The position numbers were made by a program, and so were the translations under genes. A stretch of 64,000 nucleotides of DNA from Aphanomyces cochlioides (taxonomy: Eukaryota; Oomycota; Saprolegniomycetes; Saprolegniales; Verrucalvaceae), in NCBI GenBank assembly GCA_019828595.1, contig JAHQRK010000005.1, positions 2,046,001 to 2,110,000 of the forward strand. Direction: 5' to 3'. The notes beneath the pieces are model-generated. The model ran no database searches and was not told where the DNA came from. It saw only the letters and a program-made list of their open reading frames with translations. Of this stretch, positions 19,688-27,774 are shown one piece after another (the stretch's first letter is position 1; the number at the start of each line of letters is the position of its first letter).

Positions 19688-22600
19688 ATGATTGACAACA
19701 ACTTCTCCGATGTCCCAACTGAACTCGTGGACTGGGACCCACAAATCATCTCCCTCAACACCAATGGCTTCTCCAACAGTCATCGGTACATCCTCGACAA
19801 ACTATCAAGTGTTCACGACGTTTCCTTTATCCAAGAAACCCGTTTCCGCACGCCAAGTCTCCACGACCGTGTTGCGTTCCATTGGCAACGCATCACAAAC
19901 CACGAAGGCTCTTTGTTCTTTGAAGAGCCTATTTACCCTGAAGTATCCACGTCGCCAGCCACTGGAGGTCTGGCTACGTTGATACATCCTCACTCTCCTT
20001 TGAAGAACGCCACTCAAGTCCCTCATGACAACCCAGTGCTTCGTGGTCGTTATCTACAAGTGCGATGTACTCTGGGTCCACTGACAGTCGTTCTCCACAA
20101 TATCTATGCGCCGGCAGCCTTCCAAGAACGAGCAAGTTACTTCGAAGAATTGCCACGCGACTTTCCTCCACATGCGCTCCACATTGTTGGAGGAGATTTC
20201 AACTGCACTCTCAACAAAGATTTGGATTCGTTGAGACCCAGTACCTCCACCATGGCCGGCACCCTTCAACTGGAACAATGGATGCACAGTTTGTCTCTGG
20301 TGGATCTGTTTCGCCGTCAAAACCCCGTGGCACGAGCCTTCACAAGTCCCACACTCACCAACCGACTCGACTACATATTTTGTTCGTCCACCTTGGCGGG
20401 TCTTCGTCATTGGAAGGCGACGCACATGCCACACGTTCCACAGGCTGACCACGTGGCTTGTCGTATCATCTCAAAGCGTCAAACATTGCGCCATGGCTCT
20501 GGATCATGGAAAGCTCCAACTTGGCTACTTCGTCTACCACGAGCGGCCGAGATTGTTCATGGATGTCTGGATCGATTTTTGGACAAGTCTCCAACATTCC
20601 ACAATATCTCCAAGGCCTACGACATGCTGGTCAATGATATCCGCTCCCAACTCAAAGAATTCCATTCTCAACGATTGGAGAAACAACGTCTGCCGTTGAA
20701 GAAGTTAGCTGTCGAGATCGCTTCGCTTTTGCAAGTCCCCAACATGCGTCAAGATTCAGTGCTGGTGGATCGAGTGCGAGACCTTCAAAAGCAAATTCAC
20801 GAGCTGCAAGATCGAGACAAGCAGTTTCGTCAAGACCAGGCGTTCCAACTTCACTTGTACAAAGCAGAGCGCTCGTCCAAGTTCCACTTCATGTCCCCTG
20901 TCCCTACCCCCTTGAAGAAGACAGTCTTCAAAGAGTTGGTGGATGTCAATGGAAATGTTGTCTCCAATCAACAAGGCATGTCTGACGTCCTGGTCGACTA
21001 CTACAAGGACTTGTTTGCAGCTCCCGAGGTGCAGCGATCTGGAGACGAAGTGTCGTCATTTCTGACCCCATTGACTCGACACAAGCAACTGCCAGAGCAA
21101 GCCCAGAAAGAGCTGTCGGCTCCCTTGCGCGCCAACGAGTTCTATCATGCTATTCGACACAGCAGTTCGAACTCAGCGCCAGGTCCCAACGCTCTGCCAT
21201 TCGAAGTCCTCAAACTTGCACCTCACAAGTGGTCGTTGGTATTGGAGCTGCTATTCACACACCAGCTCCATTCTCACCCTCGCTTGACTCCCATGCAACT
21301 TGTCAGTACGCTGGTGTTGCTGCACAAGAAAGGCCCCAAGTCACAGGCCAAGAACTATCGGCCCATTAGCCTACTCAACACGGATGTGAAAATCCTGACG
21401 AGTATTCTGGCTTATCGACTCCAGCGCCACATTCGACACATCATCCACCCGGACCAGCAAGGCTTTATCCGTCGAAGCAATATCCAAACCAATATTGCAC
21501 GACTGGATGACATGCTGCACCACATCAAACTACACAGTCCGTCCTCGATGGTGGCACTGCTTGACTTTGAGAAAGCTTTTGATCGCGTGGACCACGCGTA
21601 CTTGCTCCGCGTCCTCCGTCACTATGGCTTTCCCGAAACCTTTGTTGACATGGTTCGCGTACTGTACTCGGGCCGCAAGTCTCGCATCTTGGTGAACGGC
21701 TTCTTGTCCAAGCCAGTTCACATCTCACGCGGTGTGTTGCAAGGTGATCCACTGTCGCCACTTCTGTTTGTGATCGCTTTGGAACCGATGTGCCAACTCC
21801 TACGGCAACACTCCAACTATGGCATCAAGTGTGGGGATCGCTACCACACTGGGAGTTACTTTGCCGACGACTCGCAACTCTATGCGGCAAATGAGACGTG
21901 CCTCCACCGGCAGCTTGCATTGGTTCAAACCTTTTGCGACAAGTCTGGTTTCCGACTCAACGTAGACAAGACCCAAATTCTGACCTACAGCCAGTTGAAT
22001 GGGAACCTTGCCTCACTACAAGTTACTTCCGACAGTCCCGTGAAGGCTCTTGGTATCTTGGTTGCGCCCAATCTTTCTCCATTGGCACGTTTCAATTACG
22101 TGTTTGAGAAGTTTGTGGCTCGCTTGTCTTTGTGGCTCTACAAGGCTCGAACCATGGCCGGAAAAGTCACTATCCTGCACAGCATATGTCTGCCTGTGTT
22201 ATGGTACCAACTGGCTTTTGTCCCTGCCGACAAAGACCTGGCCAAAAAGATCGACAAGGCCATGCTTCAATTTATGCATGGTGAAGAAATCAACCCATCC
22301 TCCTCTGTCCATGGCCTCCGTTTGATCAAAAAGGAGATCCTATTCATGCCGAAGAAGTCCGGTGGCTTAGGCCTGCACCATGCACTTGCTTTATGGCAAC
22401 AACACAACCGCTCTGTCATGATCAGATGCATTCAAGCCATCACCACCCCACCCCACAAGTCTGCCATGTCCGCCTGGATTACGCCGGGCTATACTCTCCT
22501 CGAGAAGGCTTTTCATCCATGGGGTTCCCCCCGAGATCTCCTCTTGGCAAATGGCTCTTCTGCATTCATCAGACAACTGTACAAGAATCCCAATATCACT

Positions 22601-23743
22601 CCAATGTGGAAAGCCTTATTGAGTAGCTGGTTTGAATCCCGCTGGACTCCGTACGGCTGTCCAAATCACATCTCATCTTTGGATGTTCCCCTTTGGCACA
22701 ACTCGTATCTGCCTGGACTCGAAGACCTATACGATCAGTGCTCTACATCGACGCAAGACCAAGCCAATGTATTGGCTTCGCTTCACATCACGAAGTTGTC
22801 GCATTTGTTGACTCCGTGTCAGCGAGTTTGGCCAGCTTCGATCTTGTTCGACAAAATCAACCGTGCCTGCCGCCAAGCCAATTTTGTCCCTCCAACGAAA
22901 CAATGGATCTCAATCTTGGTGACCAAGTTATCACGATTGTTTGAGATTGTTTCTGAAGAGGATGCTCCCGTGTTCCACTTGCCGACGCCAAGCTCTGAAT
23001 GGATGGAATGGCACTGGATAATTCACCCTGACTCGAGTCCGATCTTGTTGGCGCTTGCGACTTCGAAATCGGCTAAGATCAGAGCTTCTCCAGCTGTCAG
23101 CTCGTCCATTCTTCCTACCAAGCATCTCAACCTGCCATCCAACTTTTACGAAGACCCCAAGCGCCTTACCCAACTTGCCGCCTTCCTCCAACCCGACCAC
23201 ATTCTCCCTCGATATGGAGAGTTCATTTTCAAGACCCTTCTCCGCGCCAACGCCATGCAATATCTGTTTCAGTACCAAGACCCCAAGCCGACGTGTGTCT
23301 TCTGTCGTGTCAATGAGACGTACGAGCATTTCCTGTTCTCTTGTGGATATGGTCAATCTGTTTGGTATTCCTTCAAGACAATCCAGCGACTGCTCGAGTG
23401 TTCCTTTCCGTCCACGTGTCTGGAAATGTTCTACGAGACGCCCAAGCCGTCCGATGGATACTACATCCGTGGCTATCTGAAGATCTGGCCGATTGTCCGA
23501 GCCTGCGTGTATTATCAAATATGGCTCCAACGTGCCGATCGCACCTTTCGACCCGACCTCACAGCGAAGAGTCCGATGGAAGTTGCCATTCATGCTGCCT
23601 CTTTGATCAAGCTACATCTACAACAGCTCCTGGTTGATCTCCCTCTCAAGAAGGGATACACCAAGGTATTCAATGTGCTCAAGCATCTATCTTCGGACCC
23701 CTGGTTACATCAACACGCCATTCCTGACAGCGTCGTTTCATGA
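19688..23743 (+). CDS. LINE ORF2: AP-like endonuclease, reverse transcriptase, zinc motif (copy F)
   Basis: A complete 1,351-residue ORF2. Endonuclease residues visible: Asn in LNTNGF (about 24), Glu in QET (about 50), Tyr in NIYAP (about 140), Asp and Asn in GGDFN (about 170 and 172), RLDYIF (about 226-231) and Asp-His (about 254-255). RT motifs: LLDFEKAFDR (catalytic Asp about 626), RGVLQGDPLSP (about 681-691) and FADD (Asp about 727 and 728). The C-terminal CX2CX7HX4C lies near 1203-1219. There is no RNase H domain. The single AP-like endonuclease upstream of RT places the family in the L1/I/Jockey type of LINEs rather than the R2 type. The stop codon forms the first bases of a perfect hairpin. 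GTG at 19685 is in frame, but the ATG at 19688 is the expected eukaryotic start. Confidence 0.96.
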   Translation: MIDNNFSDVPTELVDWDPQIISLNTNGFSNSHRYILDKLSSVHDVSFIQETRFRTPSLHDRVAFHWQRITNHEGSLFFEEPIYPEVSTSPATGGLATLIHPHSPLKNATQVPHDNPVLRGRYLQVRCTLGPLTVVLHNIYAPAAFQERASYFEELPRDFPPHALHIVGGDFNCTLNKDLDSLRPSTSTMAGTLQLEQWMHSLSLVDLFRRQNPVARAFTSPTLTNRLDYIFCSSTLAGLRHWKATHMPHVPQADHVACRIISKRQTLRHGSGSWKAPTWLLRLPRAAEIVHGCLDRFLDKSPTFHNISKAYDMLVNDIRSQLKEFHSQRLEKQRLPLKKLAVEIASLLQVPNMRQDSVLVDRVRDLQKQIHELQDRDKQFRQDQAFQLHLYKAERSSKFHFMSPVPTPLKKTVFKELVDVNGNVVSNQQGMSDVLVDYYKDLFAAPEVQRSGDEVSSFLTPLTRHKQLPEQAQKELSAPLRANEFYHAIRHSSSNSAPGPNALPFEVLKLAPHKWSLVLELLFTHQLHSHPRLTPMQLVSTLVLLHKKGPKSQAKNYRPISLLNTDVKILTSILAYRLQRHIRHIIHPDQQGFIRRSNIQTNIARLDDMLHHIKLHSPSSMVALLDFEKAFDRVDHAYLLRVLRHYGFPETFVDMVRVLYSGRKSRILVNGFLSKPVHISRGVLQGDPLSPLLFVIALEPMCQLLRQHSNYGIKCGDRYHTGSYFADDSQLYAANETCLHRQLALVQTFCDKSGFRLNVDKTQILTYSQLNGNLASLQVTSDSPVKALGILVAPNLSPLARFNYVFEKFVARLSLWLYKARTMAGKVTILHSICLPVLWYQLAFVPADKDLAKKIDKAMLQFMHGEEINPSSSVHGLRLIKKEILFMPKKSGGLGLHHALALWQQHNRSVMIRCIQAITTPPHKSAMSAWITPGYTLLEKAFHPWGSPRDLLLANGSSAFIRQLYKNPNITPMWKALLSSWFESRWTPYGCPNHISSLDVPLWHNSYLPGLEDLYDQCSTSTQDQANVLASLHITKLSHLLTPCQRVWPASILFDKINRACRQANFVPPTKQWISILVTKLSRLFEIVSEEDAPVFHLPTPSSEWMEWHWIIHPDSSPILLALATSKSAKIRASPAVSSSILPTKHLNLPSNFYEDPKRLTQLAAFLQPDHILPRYGEFIFKTLLRANAMQYLFQYQDPKPTCVFCRVNETYEHFLFSCGYGQSVWYSFKTIQRLLECSFPSTCLEMFYETPKPSDGYYIRGYLKIWPIVRACVYYQIWLQRADRTFRPDLTAKSPMEVAIHAASLIKLHLQQLLVDLPLKKGYTKVFNVLKHLSSDPWLHQHAIPDSVVS

Positions 23744-23763
23744 GTGAGCTAACGGCTCACTCA
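23741..23763 (+). promoter_or_regulatory. Hairpin containing the ORF2 stop codon
   Basis: TGAGTGAGC (23741-23749) pairs perfectly with GCTCACTCA (23755-23763) around a 5-nt loop, and the first three bases are the ORF2 stop. Copies C, E and M keep the 9-bp stem; B, G, H, J and L have a shorter 6-bp core (GTGAGC/GCTCAC). In K and N the left arm is mutated (GAGAGC). It may act in translation termination or as part of the RNA recognised by the RT; this is inference from the structure. Confidence 0.6.
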
Positions 23764-23812
23764 CTTCATCTCCTGTTCAATGAACACTTTGCCATATTCT
23801 GTTTTCCAAGTT

Positions 23813-23821
23813 CTATTTATA
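23813..23821 (-). promoter_or_regulatory. Antisense TATA-like box in the 3'-UTR
   Basis: On the reverse strand the bases read TATAAATAG, a canonical TATA box. It lies two bases downstream, in the antisense direction, of the block that also occurs at the sense 5' end. It is present in every complete 3'-UTR. An antisense transcript is possible but not shown. Confidence 0.35.
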
Positions 23822-23869
23822 CAGTACGAGGCAAATTAGTAAGTCATTAGGGCCTTTGCTCAAAAATAA

Positions 23870-23891
23870 GGTTAATACAACTCATTTAACC
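23870..23891 (+). terminator. 3'-terminal hairpin of the element
   Basis: GGTTAA (23870-23875) and TTAACC (23886-23891) form a 6-bp stem around the 10-nt loop TACAACTCAT, exactly at the 3' end. All complete copies in the window carry the same structure. Its last two bases CC are also the bases shared with every target site. Probably this is the RNA 3' end used to start reverse transcription. It is not a Rho-independent terminator; the type is used only as the nearest label. Confidence 0.6.
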
Positions 23892-24380
23892 ATGCAATAT
23901 CTGTTTCAGTACCAAGACCCCAAGCCGACGTGTGTCTTCTGTCGTGTCAATGAGACGTACGAGCATTTCCTGTTCTCTTGTGGATATGGTCAATCTGTTT
24001 GGTATTCCTTCAAGACAATCCAGCGACTGCTCGAGTGTTCCTTTCCGTCCACGTGTCTGGAAATGTTCTACGAGACGCCCAAGCCGTCCGATGGATACTA
24101 CATCCGTGGCTATCTGAAGATCTGGCCGATTGTCCGAGCCTGCGTGTATTATCAAATATGGCTCCAACGTGCCGATCGCACCTTTCGACCCGACCTCACA
24201 GCGAAGAGTCCGATGGAAGTTGCCATTCATGCTGCCTCTTTGATCAAGCTACATCTACAACAGCTCCTGGTTGATCTCCCTCTCAAGAAGGGATACACCA
24301 AGGTATTCAATGTGCTCAAGCATCTATCTTCGGACCCCTGGTTATGTCAACACATCATTCCTAACAGCGTCGTTTCATGA
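23892..24380 (+). pseudogene. LINE ORF2, C-terminal part (copy E), after copy F
   Basis: This is the continuation of the ORF2 begun at 14026. It restarts inside the duplicated target (ATGCAATATCTG) and encodes the zinc motif TCVFC...EHFLFSC and the C-terminal tail to the stop. An ATG happens to open the fragment, so a short protein of about 162 residues could be read, but this is an accident of the insertion point. The copy's 3'-UTR follows to 24526. Confidence 0.92.
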
Positions 24381-24543
24381 GTGAGCTAACGGCTCACTCA
24401 CTTCATCTCCTGTTCAATGACCACTTTGCCATATTCTGTTTTCCAAGTTCTATTTATACAGTACGAGGCAAATTAGTAAGTCATTAGGGCCTTTGCTCAA
24501 AAATAAGGTTAATACAACTCATTTAACCAGAGACCATATCCAC

Positions 24544-24596
24544 GTCCTCTTGAGAGATCGCTGCTCTGAACAAGACATTGCCTCCGTCGATTGTTT
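24544..24596. pseudogene. Slice of host copy D: inversion breakpoint in ORF1
   Basis: After the right duplication of E, reversed ORF1 continues for about ten bases (GTCCTCTTGAG). It then switches near 24554 to forward ORF1 starting at AGATCGCTGCTCTG and running to the insertion point of G. The two sources share GAGA at the join. This is the internal breakpoint of a 5'-inverted insertion. Confidence 0.85.
24581..24596. repeat. Target-site duplication of copy G, left copy
   Basis: CCTCCGTCGATTGTTT is repeated exactly at 31975-31990. In intact ORF1 the sequence runs straight on to CACGACG, which is what follows the right copy. The 16-bp repeat proves insertion of G into the direct part of D. 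Confidence 0.97.
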
Positions 24597-24657
24597 ACTT
24601 CCGAATTTGCCTCGTACCCCTCAAGTCAAGAAGTTATCAAGTGCCGCCGCGCTCAAA

Positions 24658-27600
24658 ATGTCCAACGCCAACAGCTGTTCCGAGCTCCGTGAGACCAACA
24701 CTCACGGAGTCACCATCATTCCAGGTATTGTATCACCTCACCCACTTTCGTCGTCCAATCAGGATGGCGGAAGTGGTGTGAGTAATGTCTCTACACCTAA
24801 CCCTAGGGCCGAAGTGGAGGTCGAGTTCGACCCCAACAGCGTCTCTGGAGACCAATCTGCGTCTCGCTCCCCCAGCGCTTCACCTGGTGCTCCACTCGCC
24901 GGAGTTCCAGGGGGGGGTCAACCTCAGTGGGTCAGTGGTTGACCCCCAGACCACTGTCGTTAACTTGTCTAGCGAAGCCCTCACTCAGGAGGGCGAACCA
25001 CTGGGGCCTTGTGCCTGTGGTGGCTGCTTCCCTGGACTCCAATTGGAGTCGATCCCCAGTGAAGGCGGCGAGAAAACGGGGTCCATGCCAGCCCTAGAGG
25101 CTACGAGGGCCCCCCCTATGGGCACACCCTGCGGTTCTGTCTACTTCCCCCAGGGGCCTCTTCGGAGGGGCGGGGGCGGTATCCCGATTTGGGTTCTCGC
25201 CGGAGCAATGGTGTACCCCAGTCACCGTGCTGCGGGGATGGCATGGATTCCCCTTCTACCCCTGTCACTGGGGGTCTGGCCCCGGCCTTTCTCGTGACCA
25301 ATGGGACTGAGCCAGCAGCCACCAACCGCGTCGCCCCCTGTGCTGAGCCTCCTAGAACGGGAGAGGAAGAAGAAAAATCTCAAGAGGACGTGGATATGGT
25401 CTCTGGAGACGCCGAGGGGAAGGATTCTACTGAAACCGAGGCCTTAACCGACGAGGGAAATACTCAAATTCACTCGGAGGTGGATGGGTCAGGCGACATT
25501 AACGGCCAAGCGAAGCCGTGTGATACTCCTGGAGAAGTTATTCAAGAGGAACAATCGACAAACAATGACAATGACCAGTCAAATCAAGACATTGTCGACA
25601 AATCCGTTGCTCAAGGAAATGGCGCTGTTGATCCTCCTACCGCGGCAGACAAAATACAAGGCGATCAAGAGCAACAAAACGCTGAAAAGGCCAATCCATG
25701 GACGCAAAAGACTCCCGGCAAGGATTCAGCTTCGTCCAAGAAAGATTCCAAGCAAGGCAATGCCCCCAAAGGCGCGAAACATCGCAACACTGGTGCTCAT
25801 GCTATTGCCGATGACGATATTGCGCGATGCGAGGCCATGGCGGACGCATTCTACAAAGACTCTGGTGACATGGACGCCTTCATTGAAAACATTTTGCTCA
25901 CCCCCCAGTCCCAAGTGTACGAGCTCACAGTCAAGTTGGGCGAAGCCTACAAGGACTGGTCCGAAAAAGTCATCTGCGATCAATTTGTCAAGGAAAATCC
26001 TGGTTCATTATGGGGCTCCAAATTTCCGAACATTTTGATCCACAAGAAGAACCCACAGACCATTGTGATCTCAAGTTACAACTTGTCTACGTGCGTGGAA
26101 ATGGGAGGCACAACGTTTCGACTTGGTGGCAAAGACTTCCTGGTTCCCAAATACTCGCGTTATGGCAACAACTACTACGTTACGTTCAACAAGGTCAGTC
26201 ACCCTTCGATGGCCAAGGCAATTGTCAAGAAAATGGCTGCATTGACCAAGTCAGTGATAGCAGCATTCAACCCTACTGCTGGTCAGAACATCAAGTCGCC
26301 GCATTTGAGAGTCATTTTCAAGTCGTCTGCGCCTCCTGCAGTGCTGGTGCCAAAATCCGGCGACGCACTACGCGAAATCACCATTACGGATCCGTCGGGT
26401 CAGCCTTTTGTCGTCGTGTTTCAGCACAAGATCGCTGCTCTGAACAAGACATTGCCTCCGTCGATTGTTTCACGACGTGCAGAGGCCAAGGCTGAAAAAG
26501 CGAAGGCAAAAGCGGCCAAGGCAGCGGCAAAATCTCCTCCGTCAGGAGAAAAAGAACCTGAACCTGATGGAGACGATCATGATCAAGACCCTGGAACAAA
26601 TGCGGAAGGCAAGGCCGACTCAACTGAGGCATCTGAAGATGGTCAAGATGAACAACCACAGCCAACAGCTCCTTCTCATGGCTCTGATGTCGATATGTCT
26701 GGTGACAGCGATCCCCCTAACAACAATGGACAAGACAAACAACAAGAAGATGTGGAAATGTCTACCAACGAATCGCCCGCTCTTGCTCCACCAAGTGAGC
26801 AGCCCAAGAACTCGCTGGACCTTCAATTGGTAACGGGCTACCGGTCTGGACCAGCTCCAAAACGTACTTTGCCTTCGTCCCCACGTTTGGATCCCCTGCC
26901 GACATCCAACCGTTTTCATATCCTCGAAGAAGACGACGTGGAACTCTCGTTTGAAGACTTTGCAGTGCCTCGAATTGTATTGGAAGATTCAAGTGCGCCA
27001 CGCCCGAAAAAGACCAAAGGCAAAGCGAAGAAACAACGACTTAACAAGTCTGCTGCAGCCCACCTCGAATTGGCGAAGAAGATCATTCGAGACAAGAAAG
27101 TCGAAGGCAGTATCACCGAATGTCAACGCATTTTGCGAGATGATCCTCAGCTCGTTGCACATGCTATGTACGCACAAGATGAAGACCTCAGTTTGTTTCA
27201 GTCACTTGTTGCAACCAAGACTATTGAGCGCAAGATGGCTTTGTTAAAAGCTCAAGGCAAGCCTCACAACTACAAACATCACGTCAACTTCATGGCTCAA
27301 TACAAGATTCACCCGTCAGAAATCTTGGAAGAATTGACCACGGACATACCAGAGATCAAGCGCATCCTCTTTGCACTTGCTACGATTGACTTATTCCTCT
27401 CAAATCGGGCCCCAGACCTCTACACAAACTCGGAGGCACTGACTGTTCTATTGAACCAAGAAGCAACAAGATTGCCTGACACCAACTGCTTGACGGACTG
27501 GTCGCTGTTTGCTTTGATCGAAAACTTCAGCGACAATCTCGAGAAGTTCACTTTGCCGGCTCCCGTCTTGTCGGCCATCTCGATGCTCAAAAGCATCACC

Positions 27601-27696
27601 AACAATTACCACATCGACGAGCTCTGCAGCAAAGCTCACCACTCCATGAACGCCGACGAAATTGATCCCCTCGATTTGGAGGACGATCAACTCTAA
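24658..27696 (+). pseudogene. LINE ORF1 with two compensating frameshifts (copy G)
   Basis: The ATG and frame match F up to a run of eight G (seven in F) at about 24911-24918. The extra base shifts the frame and brings a TGA at 24940-24942. A C run around 25147-25151 is one base shorter than in F and returns the sequence to the original frame, which is then open to the normal stop. If the two indels are sequencing errors the gene is intact; if they are real, full-length ORF1 is lost. The downstream frame keeps the central and C-terminal domains. Confidence 0.85.
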
Positions 27697-27774
27697 GGCT
27701 TCTATCCCCTGCTTCAATCCATTTCAACCTCCCCTCTGACCCCTCCATTCTACTCATTTTCATCTGTACTCGTG

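Larger units (their letters stand above)
16510..23889 (+). mobile_element. Full-length LINE copy F (both ORFs open)
   Basis: This is the reference copy: 5'-UTR (16510-16570), ORF1, 78-bp spacer, ORF2, and 3'-UTR ending in TTTAA plus the CC shared with the target. It is about 7.38 kb long and has a perfect 14-bp target duplication. The same 5' start (CTTCCGAATTTGCC) recurs in copies G and H, so it is the real 5' end. With both frames intact and a perfect duplication it looks like a recent insertion and could be competent for retrotransposition. Confidence 0.95.
23744..23891 (+). promoter_or_regulatory. 3'-UTR of copy F (148 nt), the region the RT should recognise
   Basis: The 3'-UTR holds the right arm of the stop-codon hairpin, the block GTACGAGGCAAATT that pairs with the 5'-UTR, an AATAAG hexamer about 21 nt before the end, and the terminal hairpin. 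It has no poly(A) or simple repeat at the end. Equivalent complete 3' ends finish at CC pairs 10439, 12734, 24527, 31975, 49001, 56622, 61950 and 63142 on the + strand, and at 50374 (complement) for the reversed fragment L. Confidence 0.8.
14026..24526 (+). mobile_element. LINE copy E (5'-truncated), split by copy F
   Basis: The copy occupies 14026-16509 and 23904-24526. It starts inside ORF2 at the CTTCAAAAGC position and ends with the usual 3' hairpin. It is inserted in reversed ORF1 of D and flanked by a perfect 17-bp duplication (14009-14025 and 24527-24543). Its own ORF2 is interrupted by the full-length copy F, whose 14-bp duplication restores the ORF2 sequence when F is removed. Confidence 0.92.

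Noticed and set aside
22800..23743. An RNase H domain in the C-terminal third of ORF2.
   Set aside because: No DEDD-type motif series can be seen after the RT; only the CX2CX7HX4C motif is recognisable.
23886..23891. TTAACC at element ends as telomeric repeat or as evidence for a telomere-specific element.
   Set aside because: It occurs once per element, as an arm of the terminal hairpin. No telomeric repeats follow, and the targets are internal LINE sequences.
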